NCBI GenBank assembly: GCA_947479185.1
Contig: CANJYY010000003.1
Location: 1 to 22,853 of the forward strand
Source of the DNA: Caulobacteraceae bacterium
GTDB taxonomy: Bacteria; Pseudomonadota; Alphaproteobacteria; Caulobacterales; Caulobacteraceae
DNA length: 22,853 nt
Reading direction: 5' to 3'
This document shows positions 8,901-16,076 of the stretch, one piece after another (within the stretch, counting starts at the first letter, position 1; each line of letters begins with the position of its first letter). Position numbers and translations under genes: made by a program. The notes beneath the pieces were generated by a model. It had not been told where the DNA came from, made no database searches, and saw nothing but the letters and a program-made list of their open reading frames with translations.

Positions 8901-9656
8901 TCACCCACACTTCGGCCAGCCGCCCATGTCCAGGTGGAAGTGGTCATGGTGCTCGACATTGTAGTCGGGACCGAGCGTGGTCAGGAAAATCCGGCAGCCG
9001 CCGTCGCGCACCCGGTGGAGGAAGCGACCCTTCGGACCGGGGTCGGCCCAGTCGCGCGCAACCGAGATCACCGCCCCGTCGGCCAGCCGGAAGGCGGCCA
9101 CGTCGATGGCGTTGGCCGTGGCGTGCTCGCTGATCGGCCCCTCGGTCTTTCCGTACTGCCGCCGGCAGGCGTAGCTGCCGTAGTGGTCGATGCCGACCAC
9201 GGCCTGGCCCAGTTCGTCGAACGCCGCTGCCTGGACTACCTGGCGCTCCCAGATGCTGAAGGCCAGCGCCTCCCGACAGGTCAGCGGCGCATCGGCCGGC
9301 GTCAGCGGCGCGAGCCCAGACGTCAGCCGCACGGTGTCTGTCAGGCCGCACTGGCCGGTCGTCGGGGCCACCTCGGCATAGTCGATGCCGCCCTGGACCA
9401 GGATGGCGCGACAGGCGGCCGGGTCCTCGCCCGCGCGGGCGGCCTTGACCTTCGTCGCCGCCCCGACCGGATCAATGATCGCCAGCGTCTTCCACGGCAG
9501 GTGCTCGCGCGGCATGGCCCGGTCGGCCACCAGCGTCATCAGCCCGACAAGGCCCCAGAGCAGCACGAACCCGACCACCCGGGCCGCCAGCGTCTGGCGT
9601 CGGGCGCGTTTCTCGATGTGGGGCCTGCGGGCCTGGGGAGCGCGATAGGTGGCCAT
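8901..9656 (-). CDS. Extensin-like family protein (M15-peptidase fold), membrane-anchored
   Basis: A 251-residue protein of the bacterial extensin-like C-terminal family. It has a basic cytoplasmic N terminus (about 25 residues, many Arg), one transmembrane segment (VVGFVLLWGLVGLMTLVA, about 27-45) and a periplasmic domain with several Cys. The domain shows HATANAIDVAAF and the closing motif EHHDHFHLDMGGWPKCG, which resemble the zinc-binding His/Asp/His arrangement of M15/LAS peptidases. That points to a role at peptidoglycan, although activity of this family is not established to my knowledge. It lies downstream of the fucosidase gene on the same strand, separated by 122 bases. Confidence 0.85.
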   Translation of the reverse strand: MATYRAPQARRPHIEKRARRQTLAARVVGFVLLWGLVGLMTLVADRAMPREHLPWKTLAIIDPVGAATKVKAARAGEDPAACRAILVQGGIDYAEVAPTTGQCGLTDTVRLTSGLAPLTPADAPLTCREALAFSIWERQVVQAAAFDELGQAVVGIDHYGSYACRRQYGKTEGPISEHATANAIDVAAFRLADGAVISVARDWADPGPKGRFLHRVRDGGCRIFLTTLGPDYNVEHHDHFHLDMGGWPKCG

Positions 9657-9767
9657 GGGGTTATGGTGGACGACGTTCGCCTGCGCCTGCGTCGGGAAAA
9701 TGACAGCGGGGCCGATAGCACGACCGGCGCCCGGGAAACGAGCATCGTTTCCATGCGCGCCGAGATC

Positions 9768-9794
9768 GGGACAGACACCTGAGGTGTCTGTCCC
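9768..9794. repeat. Near-perfect 27-base palindrome, REP-like or terminator
   Basis: Two 13-base arms, GGGACAGACACCT and its exact complement, surround a single G. It starts seven bases beyond the stop of the carboxymuconolactone-decarboxylase-family gene and lies 112 bases upstream of the extensin-like gene. It could end transcription of the former. The GGGACAGACACC word also recalls the REP sequences that accompany RAYT transposases in other bacteria; no transposase is present here. Confidence 0.65.
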
Positions 9795-9801
9795 TGACCC
9801 T

Positions 9802-10353
9802 TCACCTCTTCAGTGAATCCACCACCACGCTGCCGGCGGGCGGGTCGATGTCGGTGCGGGTCGTTTCGGTCAGCCGGGCCATGGTCATGTAGAAGCCGCA
9901 GGTCAGGATGATCTCGACGATCTCCTTGGGGCTGAAGTGCCTCTGCGCCTCGGCCAGCGAGGCCTCGCTCGCCTTGACCTTCTCGATCACCTCGGCGGCG
10001 AAGGCGACCAGGGCCTTCTCTTTGGCGTTGAAGGCGGGATCGTCGAGGCGGCGGGCGGCCAGGGCGTCGATCTGGGCCTGGGTGCAGCCGCACTTCAGGC
10101 CGATCGGCACATGCTGGTTCCACTCGTACTCGCCGCCCTCGAGCTCGGCGACCAGCAGGATGACCAGCTCGCGCAGGTCGGCGCCGAGGTCCTGTTTGCT
10201 CAGGATCGCGCCGCCGAAGCGCAGCGCCGGCTCCATCATGGTGTCGGCGTTGGCCAGCATGCGGAAGATGTTCAGCTTGGCCGCCAGCCTGTCCCAGTAG
10301 TCCTTCGCCTTGGGCGGCAGCGTGTCGATGTCGGCGAAGGGCACGAGGGCCAT
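9802..10353 (-). CDS. Carboxymuconolactone decarboxylase/AhpD-like family protein
   Basis: A 183-residue soluble, mostly helical protein of the carboxymuconolactone decarboxylase superfamily. Evidence: MALVPFADIDTLPPKAKDYWDRL, then LRELVILLVAELEGGEYEWNQHVPIGLKCGCTQAQIDAL (about residues 65-100), and ALVAFAAEVIEKVKASEASLAEAQRHFSPKEIVEIILTCGFY. The family includes gamma-carboxymuconolactone decarboxylase and AhpD-type peroxidase partners. The WNQHVPIGLKCGC region holds a Cys and His, but no clear CxxC, so the reaction is open. The start at 10353 is favoured by AAGGAAA seven bases upstream; the frame extends 30 codons further without a better site. Divergent from the MFS gene. Confidence 0.82.
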   Translation of the reverse strand: MALVPFADIDTLPPKAKDYWDRLAAKLNIFRMLANADTMMEPALRFGGAILSKQDLGADLRELVILLVAELEGGEYEWNQHVPIGLKCGCTQAQIDALAARRLDDPAFNAKEKALVAFAAEVIEKVKASEASLAEAQRHFSPKEIVEIILTCGFYMTMARLTETTRTDIDPPAGSVVVDSLKR

Positions 10354-10374
10354 GGCGCGTTTCCTTGTTCTATC

Positions 10375-10394
10375 GTTGCGCCATTTTTGCGCGG
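10375..10394. promoter_or_regulatory. Shared upstream element, copy 1
   Basis: Located 22 bases upstream of the carboxymuconolactone-decarboxylase-family start, in the gap to the divergent MFS gene. It matches 14358-14377 upstream of ecm at 17 of 20 positions, including the exact 13-mer CATTTTTGCGCGG, in the same orientation relative to the downstream gene. It is probably a regulator site or promoter part. Confidence 0.45.
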
Positions 10395-10455
10395 GCGGGC
10401 CAGCGGCGCCAGCATCCTTGGCGCGACGGCCGGATGCGTCCATCTAGACAGGACC

Positions 10456-11868
10456 ATGACGACCCCGACCGACAAGACCGACGGCGCCGGCTGGCGCGAT
10501 CTGATGGCGCCCGGGCTGGCGGCGCGGTTCGCGTTTCTGTGCCTCGGCATCTGGCTGAACGCGGCCGATGCGCTGGTGACCGTTACCCTGACGCCGACCA
10601 TCGCGAAGGAGATCGGCGGGTTCCAGTATTTCGGCTGGTCGGTGGCGGCCTTCCTGCTGGCCTCGATCATCGCCGGGGCGGTGTCGGGCCGGGTGTCGAT
10701 GACGCTGGGCCTGAGGCCGGCCACGGCGCTGGCGGGCCTCGCCTACGCCCTCGGCTGCGCGATCAGCGCACTGGCGCCCGACTTTCTGGTGTTCGTCGCC
10801 GGCCGGCTGATCCAGGGCCTCGGCGCCGGCGCGGTGGTCGCCCTCTGCTACGTGGCCATCAACGCCCTGTTTCCCGAGAAGCTGTGGGTGCGGGTCTATG
10901 GCGCCATTGCCGGGGTCTGGGGCGTGGCGACCCTGCTGGGGCCGCTGATCGGCGCCCTGTTCGCTGAAAGCGGCGTCTGGCGCGACGCCTTCTGGTTCTT
11001 CGGCGTCCAGGGCCTGGTGTTTGTCGTCGCGACCTTCCTGCTGGTGAAGAAGGCCGCCCCGGCGCCCGAGGCGACGACCCGCGTGCCGGTGGCGCAGCTG
11101 GTCGTACTGACGCTCGGCGTGACGCTGATCGCCGCCGCCGGCGTGGTCGGCCCCGTCTGGCTGGCCGCGGGTCTGGGTCTCGCGGGCCTCGCCAGCCTGG
11201 CCCTGCTGCTGCGCATCGACGCGAAGGCCGGCGGCGTCCTGCTGCCGCTGTCGGCCGGCGACCTGACCCGCGCCGCGGGGGCCGGCTATCTGATGATCTT
11301 CGCGCTGGAGGTGGCGACCATCGCCTTCACCGTCTACGGCCCGGCCTTCGTCCAGGTGATCCACGGCGCCTCGCCGCTGCTGGCCGGCTATGTGATCACC
11401 GCCATCGCCGCCGGCTGGACGGTCGTGGCCATGCTGGTGGCCGGCGTCCGGAATCGCGACGGCCTGATGATCCGGCTGGGCGCCACCCTGGTGGTGGCCG
11501 GAACCGCCTGGGCGGCCTGGGCCGTGCCGCGCGGCTCGCTGGCCAGCATCGTCGTGGCGATGATCGTCATGGGGTCCGGATTCGGCCTGTCCTGGGCCTT
11601 CGTCGCCAAACGTATCGTCGCCAGCCTGCCGGCGGGCGAACAGGCGCTCGGCTCGTCAGCCGTCCCGACCGCCCAGCTGATCGGCGGGGCCTTCGGGGCC
11701 GCGGCCTCCAGCGCCGTCGCCGGCGCGCTTGGCTTCGCCGACGGGGTCGATCCCGACGTCGGAGCGGCCAACGGCGTCTGGCTGTTCGCGGCCTTCCTGC
11801 CGGTCTCGCTCGCCGGCTGGCTGGCCGCCTGGCGGCTGGGCGGACTGAAGCCGGCGGCTCAGGGCTGA
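10456..11868 (+). CDS. MFS transporter, DHA2-like
   Basis: A 470-residue major facilitator superfamily protein with about 14 hydrophobic segments, in the inner membrane. The N-terminal half shows WLNAADALVTVTLTPTIAKEIGG (helix 1), a SGRVSMTLGLRP loop in the position of the MFS signature motif A, and RLIQGLGAGAVVALCYVAIN, typical of the drug:H+ antiporter-2 group (multidrug or siderophore/acid exporters). The late helix MGSGFGLSWAFVAKRI also fits. The ATG at 10456 is preceded by AGGA at close spacing; the open frame upstream is antisense to the divergent gene. The substrate cannot be told. It converges with a small membrane-protein frame on the other strand. Confidence 0.87.
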   Translation: MTTPTDKTDGAGWRDLMAPGLAARFAFLCLGIWLNAADALVTVTLTPTIAKEIGGFQYFGWSVAAFLLASIIAGAVSGRVSMTLGLRPATALAGLAYALGCAISALAPDFLVFVAGRLIQGLGAGAVVALCYVAINALFPEKLWVRVYGAIAGVWGVATLLGPLIGALFAESGVWRDAFWFFGVQGLVFVVATFLLVKKAAPAPEATTRVPVAQLVVLTLGVTLIAAAGVVGPVWLAAGLGLAGLASLALLLRIDAKAGGVLLPLSAGDLTRAAGAGYLMIFALEVATIAFTVYGPAFVQVIHGASPLLAGYVITAIAAGWTVVAMLVAGVRNRDGLMIRLGATLVVAGTAWAAWAVPRGSLASIVVAMIVMGSGFGLSWAFVAKRIVASLPAGEQALGSSAVPTAQLIGGAFGAAASSAVAGALGFADGVDPDVGAANGVWLFAAFLPVSLAGWLAAWRLGGLKPAAQG

Positions 11869-12051
11869 GGCGACCAGACGGCCGAGGCCGCTGATCAGGA
11901 CCAGGCCCAGCAGCCACCAGGGATTCGCGCCCGGCAGACGGGCCACCAGCACGATCACCGCGATCATCGCCGCGAGGATGCCCAGCAGGACCGTCCAGCC
12001 GAGGGCCGTCAGCCTGTGGTTCGGCCGGCGCAGGCGATCAAGCAAGGGCAT
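11656..12051 (-). CDS. Small membrane protein with unusual antisense tail (uncertain)
   Basis: The first 65 residues look like a real small membrane protein: a basic start (MPLLDRLRRPNHRLTALGW), two hydrophobic helices (VLLGILAAMIAVIVLVARL and PWWLLGLVLISGLGRLVASAL) and a basic end. They fill the otherwise empty gap 11869-12051. The frame then runs a further 213 bases antisense to the MFS gene, giving a Gly/Gln/Arg-rich tail that looks like a translation shadow. Either the original stop was lost, or the long convergent overlap is genuine. There is no good Shine-Dalgarno. Confidence 0.4.
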   Translation of the reverse strand: MPLLDRLRRPNHRLTALGWTVLLGILAAMIAVIVLVARLPGANPWWLLGLVLISGLGRLVASALSRRLQSAQPPGGQPAGERDRQEGREQPDAVGRSDVGIDPVGEAKRAGDGAGGRGPEGPADQLGGRDG

Positions 12052-12083
12052 GGATGCGAGGCTAACCCGGCCCCGGCGGGATG

Positions 12084-12248
12084 TCAGGCCGCTGCGATCA
12101 GGACGACGATCATGCCGAACAGGAAGGAGCCCAGGGCCACCACCCCGGCCGCGCGAACCAGGCCGTCCACGCCGGAGAACAGGGCCGCCAGGCCGAACGC
12201 GGGCGCGGTGTCGGCGGTGTGGATCCGGAAAGCGCTGGTGTCGGACAT
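12084..12248 (-). CDS. 54-residue small membrane protein
   Basis: A short gene translated by hand: MSDTSAFRIHTADTAPAFG, then LAALFSGVDGLVRAAG, then one strongly hydrophobic helix VVALGSFLFGMIVVLIAAA ending at TGA. A Shine-Dalgarno AAGGGAA lies about eight bases before the ATG at 12248. It fills the gap between the two-helix membrane protein and ecm, all on the minus strand. No recognised family. One transmembrane helix with the C terminus at the membrane suggests a small inner-membrane accessory protein. Confidence 0.6.
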   Translation of the reverse strand: MSDTSAFRIHTADTAPAFGLAALFSGVDGLVRAAGVVALGSFLFGMIVVLIAAA

Positions 12249-12335
12249 GGTAAATTCCCTTCGGGGCGTCTGCCTAAAGGCGTCCGTCCGGAATGGCCAC
12301 CCCTCCGATGCCCCAAATTGAGGTGTACGCCGACG

Positions 12336-14327
12336 TCAGGCCGGCGCGAGCGCCGCGTCCTCGACCACCTTGACCACGTCGGCCATGATCTGGGTGAGCT
12401 TGAAGTCCTTGGGCGTATAGACCCGCCGCACGCCCATCTGCTTGAGGATCAGGGCGTCGTCGGGCGGGATGATGCCCCCGACGACCACCGGGATGTGGCC
12501 CAGCCCCTCGACCCGCATGACCCGCACGACTTCCTGCACCAGATCGAGGTGCGAGCCGCTGAGGATCGACAGGCCGACGACGTGGGCCTTCGTTTCCTTG
12601 GCCCGGCGGACGATCTCGTCCGGGGTCGAGCGGATGCCGTCGTAATGCACCTCCATGCCGACGGCGCGGGCGCGGGTGGCGATCTGTTCGGCGCCGTTGG
12701 AGTGGCCGTCGAGACCCGGCTTGCCGATCAGATAGGTCAGGGTGCGGCCGAGCAGCTGACCGACCCGCTCGACGTCCTTCTTGACCGCCTCGATGTCCTC
12801 GGCGTCCTCGCCGGCGGCGACGACCACGGCGACGCCGGTCGGACCGCGGTATTCGCCGAACACCTCGCGCAGGGCGAACGACCATTCGCCGGTGGTCACC
12901 CCGGCCTTGGCCGCGACGATCGAGGGCTCCATGATGTTGCGGCCGTCGCGGGCGGCGGCCTTCAGGTCGGCCAGGGCGGCCTCGACGGCGGCGTTGTCGC
13001 GGGCCGCGCACCAGGCCTTCAGCCGCTCGACGACGCCCGCCTCCAGTTTCGGATCGACGGTCTCGATCGAGCCTTCGCCGGCCGACAGCGGCGATTGCTC
13101 CGTGTCCGTCCAGCGGTGGACGCCGACCACGGTCATGCCGCCGGTCTCGACCGCCCGCACCCGCGCGGCATTGGAGCCGACCAGTTCGCTCTTCATGTAG
13201 CCGATGGCCGCGGCGGCCCCGCCGATGGCGTCGATCTTCGCCAGTTCGGCCAGGGCGCCGGCCTTCAGCTCGGCGACCTTGGCCTCGACCACATGGCTGC
13301 CGGCGAACAGGTCCTCGTATTCCAGCAGGTCGGTCTCATAGGCCAGCACCTGCTGCATGCGCAGGCTCCACTGCTGGTCCCACGGGCGCGGCAGGCCGAG
13401 CGCCTCGTTCCACGCCGGCAGCTGCAGCGCGCGGCAGCGGGCGTCCTTGCTCAGGGTCACCGCCAGCGCCTCGATGAGGATGCGGTAGGGATTGTTCTCC
13501 GGCTGCTGCTCGGTCAGGCCCAGGCTGTTGACCTGCACCCCGTAGCGGAAGCGGCGGGCCTTGGCGTCCTGCACGCCGTAGCGGTCCTTCAGGATCTCGT
13601 CCCACAGGGCGGTGAACGCGCGCATCTTGCACAGCTCGGTGACGAACCGGACGCCGGCGTTGACGAAGAAACTGATCCGCGAGCAGACGATCTCGAAGTC
13701 CTCGTCGGGGACCTGACCGCCGGCCTTGACCGTATCGAGCACCGAGATGGCCGTGGCCAGGGCGTAGGCCAGCTCCTGCTCCGGCGTCGCTCCCGCTTCC
13801 TGCAGGTGGTAGCTGCAGACGTTCATCGGGTTCCATTTCGGAACCTCGCGGTAGCACCAGGCGATCATGTCGCCGATCAGGCGCAGGCTGGGTTCCGGCG
13901 GGAAGATGTAGGTCCCGCGGCTGAGATATTCCTTGATCAGATCATTCTGCGTCGTGCCCTGCAGCGCCGAGCGTGGCGCACCCTGCTCGTCGGCCAGGGC
14001 GACGTACATCGCCAGCAGCCAGGCGGCCGGGGCGTTGATCGTCATCGAGGTGTTCATCTTGTCGAGCGGGATGGCGTCGAACAGCAGCCGCATGTCGCCC
14101 AGATGGCCGACCGGCACCCCGACCTTGCCCACCTCGCCCCGCGCCAGGATGTGGTCGGCGTCGTAGCCGGTCTGGGTCGGCAGGTCGAAGGCCACCGACA
14201 GCCCGGTCTGCCCGGCCGCGAGGTTGCGCCGGTACAGGGCGTTGGACTTCTCGGCCGTGGAGTGGCCCGCATAGGTGCGGAAGATCCACGGAGCGTCGGG
14301 GGCGTGCTGGAAAGGCTTCTGGGTCAT
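12336..14327 (-). CDS. ecm: Ethylmalonyl-CoA mutase (MeaA-type, coenzyme B12-dependent)
   Basis: A 663-residue adenosylcobalamin enzyme that rearranges (2R)-ethylmalonyl-CoA to methylsuccinyl-CoA in the ethylmalonyl-CoA pathway. The length and many blocks match MeaA/Ecm rather than methylmalonyl-CoA mutase (about 710-720 residues): PWIFRTYAGHSTAEKSN, GQTGLSVAFDLPTQTGYD, TSMTINAPAAWLLAMY, QGTTQNDLIKEYLSRGTYIFPP, MNVCSYHLQEAGATP, FRYGVQVNSLGLTEQQPENN. The C-terminal B12 domain carries the DxHxxG motif (GKPGLDGHSNG, about residues 535-545) and SILSGSH. The ATG at 14327 follows a purine-poor leader, so initiation may be weak or the leader short. ccr lies 1.75 kb away, divergently arranged, which fits a joint role in acetyl-CoA assimilation. 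Confidence 0.93.
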   Translation of the reverse strand: MTQKPFQHAPDAPWIFRTYAGHSTAEKSNALYRRNLAAGQTGLSVAFDLPTQTGYDADHILARGEVGKVGVPVGHLGDMRLLFDAIPLDKMNTSMTINAPAAWLLAMYVALADEQGAPRSALQGTTQNDLIKEYLSRGTYIFPPEPSLRLIGDMIAWCYREVPKWNPMNVCSYHLQEAGATPEQELAYALATAISVLDTVKAGGQVPDEDFEIVCSRISFFVNAGVRFVTELCKMRAFTALWDEILKDRYGVQDAKARRFRYGVQVNSLGLTEQQPENNPYRILIEALAVTLSKDARCRALQLPAWNEALGLPRPWDQQWSLRMQQVLAYETDLLEYEDLFAGSHVVEAKVAELKAGALAELAKIDAIGGAAAAIGYMKSELVGSNAARVRAVETGGMTVVGVHRWTDTEQSPLSAGEGSIETVDPKLEAGVVERLKAWCAARDNAAVEAALADLKAAARDGRNIMEPSIVAAKAGVTTGEWSFALREVFGEYRGPTGVAVVVAAGEDAEDIEAVKKDVERVGQLLGRTLTYLIGKPGLDGHSNGAEQIATRARAVGMEVHYDGIRSTPDEIVRRAKETKAHVVGLSILSGSHLDLVQEVVRVMRVEGLGHIPVVVGGIIPPDDALILKQMGVRRVYTPKDFKLTQIMADVVKVVEDAALAPA

Positions 14328-14353
14328 GGCGGCGGATCATGGCGATCTGCCTG

Positions 14354-14377
14354 CTGCGGTGCAACATTTTTGCGCGG
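14354..14377. promoter_or_regulatory. Regulatory region of ecm: GCAACAT motif and shared upstream element, copy 2
   Basis: CTGCGGTGCAACAT (14354-14367) overlaps the 20-base element shared with the region upstream of the carboxymuconolactone-decarboxylase-family gene (14358-14377). It contains the inverted repeat GCAA-CATTT-TTGC (14361-14373). The region is 27-50 bases upstream of the ecm start, where a regulator would act. TTGCAA-type half-sites are known for RamB/PccR-like short-chain acyl-CoA regulators, but no such protein is in the window. Confidence 0.45.
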
Positions 14378-14414
14378 CGAATGTGTCGCGGCCCGCGCGG
14401 CGCAAGATTCGTGC

Positions 14415-14963
14415 TTACGGACCGGCCTTGATCCGGCGGTAGTCGATCTCGGCCAGGCGCCAGCCGACGCGGCTGGTGATGAAGATGTCGAGATCGTCGA
14501 GCGGCTGCACCGGCCCGGCCCGACCGAACGCCTTGTAGACGCGGGCCTGGGCCCTGGCGCGCTTGTCGAGATAGTCGGGCGTGCGCTTGTCGGGCGCCGG
14601 CAGCTGCCAGAAGTAGGCCAGGTCCTTTTCCGGGATCGCGTCGACCGCCGCTTCCAGCGTGGCCGCCGGCCACTTGGCGGCCAGCCGTCGCTCGGTCCAC
14701 AGCGAGGCCTCGTAATAGGTCACCGCCCGGGTCGCCACGCCGTCGGCTTCCTCGCCGAGGCCGCAGCGCGAGAAGGCCAGTGTCCAGTCCGCGTCGCTGT
14801 ACTGCCGGCGCAGCCGGCCGAAGGTCGGAAAGTCCGGCGCGGCCAGCACCTGGTCCTTGGACGGCGGCAGCGCGCCCCACAGGCAGGGCGAAACGGTCGC
14901 CTCCGGCTTGCCGCCCCCGATCAGGGGCAGGCTCACGGCGAGCAGAAGTCCGAGGGCTGGCAT
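14415..14963 (-). CDS. Hypothetical exported protein
   Basis: A 182-residue protein of no family I recognise. The N terminus MPALGLLLAVSLPLIGGG looks like a signal peptide without a basic start; the codons just upstream read RRRPKS in frame but contain no start codon, so the true start is uncertain. The mature part has two Cys (SPCLWG and SRCGLGEE), an Arg-rich middle (WTERRLAAKW) and ends DLDIFITSRVGWRLAEIDYRRIKAGP. It sits between ecm and the crotonase gene on the same strand. A GCAACAT element lies 36 bases upstream. Possibly periplasmic. Confidence 0.68.
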   Translation of the reverse strand: MPALGLLLAVSLPLIGGGKPEATVSPCLWGALPPSKDQVLAAPDFPTFGRLRRQYSDADWTLAFSRCGLGEEADGVATRAVTYYEASLWTERRLAAKWPAATLEAAVDAIPEKDLAYFWQLPAPDKRTPDYLDKRARAQARVYKAFGRAGPVQPLDDLDIFITSRVGWRLAEIDYRRIKAGP

Positions 14964-14998
14964 CGACTTTGGGCGTCTCCTGATCGTCCGGAACCGGC

Positions 14999-15012
14999 AT
15001 GTTGCCCCGCCC
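14999..15012 (-). promoter_or_regulatory. GCAACAT motif, weaker copy
   Basis: On the minus strand this reads GGGCGGGGCAACAT, agreeing with the copy upstream of ecm at 11 of 14 positions. It lies between the crotonase stop and the exported-protein start. Significance alone is low; it counts because three better copies occur in the gaps of the same locus. Confidence 0.3.
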
Positions 15013-15035
15013 GCGGCGGCGACTTCAAGGCGGAC

Positions 15036-15782
15036 TCAGGACCGGGAGAAGACCGCCGGCCGCTTTTCGAGGAACGAGGCGACCGCCTCGCGGTGATCGG
15101 CGCTGGCGGCCAGGGCTTCGAGCGCCGCGTCCATCCGCGCCGCGCGCTCGGTCGGATCCATGCCGGCGAACCGCTTGGCCGCCTCGACGGCCAGCGGCGC
15201 GCGGCTGGCGATATGGCCCGCCAGGGTCAGGGCTTCATCCAGCAGACGCTCGGCCGGCCAGACGGCCGTGACCAGCCCGGTGCGCAGCGCCGTCGCCGCA
15301 TCGACCGGCAGGCCCGTCAGCAGCATGGCCTTGGCCGCCGCCACGCCGATCAGCGTCGGCAGCCGTCCGGCCGAGGCCATCAGCCCGACATTGACGCCGG
15401 ACGCGGTGAAGGTCGCGCCCTCGGCCGCCAGCCGGATGTCGCAGGACAGGGCCAGATCCAGCCCGCCGCCCAGCGCCCCGCCGTTGACCGCCGCGATCAC
15501 CGGCATCCGCAGCGCCTCGATGCGGCCCATCAGCGCATTGAAGTCGCTGATCGGGGACAGGTCGTCCGCCGCCCGGTCGGCCAGCTCGCGCAGGTCGTTG
15601 CCGGCGCAGAACAGCCGGCCCCGGCCAGTCAGCACGATGCAACGGATACCGGGATCGGCCTCGATCGCGTCCAGCCCCGTGGTCATCAGCCGGCGCATGG
15701 CGGCGCCCAGCGCATTGGTCGGCGGCAGGTCCAGTTCGATCAGCGCGACATGCGCCGCCGGACGGCTGAAATGGATGGTCAT
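15036..15782 (-). CDS. Enoyl-CoA hydratase/isomerase (crotonase) family protein
   Basis: A 248-residue crotonase-fold protein acting on an acyl-CoA. The oxyanion-hole segments are present: CIVLTGRGRLFCAGNDLREL and AVNGGALGGGLDLALSCDIRLAAE. The two catalytic glutamates of rat hydratase are not: the first position is Asp (GGGLDLA instead of GGGCELA) and the second falls on Gly in FTASGVNVGL. It may therefore be an isomerase, a thioesterase-like member or a hydratase with altered chemistry. Placed between ecm and ccr, it may serve a CoA-ester side step. It is unlikely to be mesaconyl-CoA hydratase, which has a MaoC fold. Divergent from ccr. Confidence 0.88.
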   Translation of the reverse strand: MTIHFSRPAAHVALIELDLPPTNALGAAMRRLMTTGLDAIEADPGIRCIVLTGRGRLFCAGNDLRELADRAADDLSPISDFNALMGRIEALRMPVIAAVNGGALGGGLDLALSCDIRLAAEGATFTASGVNVGLMASAGRLPTLIGVAAAKAMLLTGLPVDAATALRTGLVTAVWPAERLLDEALTLAGHIASRAPLAVEAAKRFAGMDPTERAARMDAALEALAASADHREAVASFLEKRPAVFSRS

Positions 15783-15836
15783 GGCGATGCGGCCCTCCCT
15801 TGCGGCAGCCCTAGCACCCCCGAGGGCCCCACGGCC

Positions 15837-15880
15837 ATGTTGCGCCGCACAAGAATCCGCTTGCCAGTTTCATCCGCTTG
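15837..15880. promoter_or_regulatory. Intergenic regulatory block between the crotonase gene and ccr
   Basis: Two signals sit in this 294-base divergent gap. At 15837-15850, minus strand, GTGCGGCGCAACAT matches the element upstream of ecm at 12 of 14 positions. Immediately next, ATCCGCTTG occurs twice (15855-15863 and 15872-15880) with a 17-base period. I see no further structure in 15890-16020 that I can name. Confidence 0.4.
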
Positions 15881-16026
15881 TCACACGATCCTTCCCCTAC
15901 GGGCGGTGAACGGCGGTGTCTCAGGGCACAGCTTTGCGCCGATTCCGGGGAAAGAGACGGATCACGGGCCGGTTTTCGTCGGGCGGCCCGATGCTCCGCG
16001 AACCGCCGGAACACGACCCGGCGCTA

Positions 16027-16040
16027 CTGCATTGCAACAG
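16027..16040 (+). promoter_or_regulatory. GCAACA motif upstream of ccr
   Basis: CTGCATTGCAACAG lies 37 bases before the ccr start. Over its first 13 bases it differs at only two positions from the copy upstream of ecm. It includes the short palindrome TTGCAA. It is a candidate site for co-regulation of the two pathway genes. Confidence 0.45.
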
Positions 16041-16076
16041 AAACGCGCCCCCAAGAACGCTCAACGGACCGCCAAG

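Noticed and set aside
9937..10455. N-terminal extension of the DHA2-like MFS gene
   Set aside because: Antisense to the carboxymuconolactone-decarboxylase-family gene and not hydrophobic; the transporter begins at MTTPTDK.
15036..15782. Naming the crotonase as mesaconyl-CoA hydratase of the ethylmalonyl-CoA pathway
   Set aside because: Mesaconyl-CoA hydratase belongs to the MaoC/hotdog fold, while this protein has clear crotonase motifs.
12081..16076. A frame open for more than 5 kb on the plus strand through ecm, the exported-protein gene and the crotonase gene into ccr
   Set aside because: Up to 16076 it is antisense to well-supported genes, its translation has no recognisable domain and shadow-like composition (GC-rich codon mirror). 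Only the ccr part from 16077 is real.
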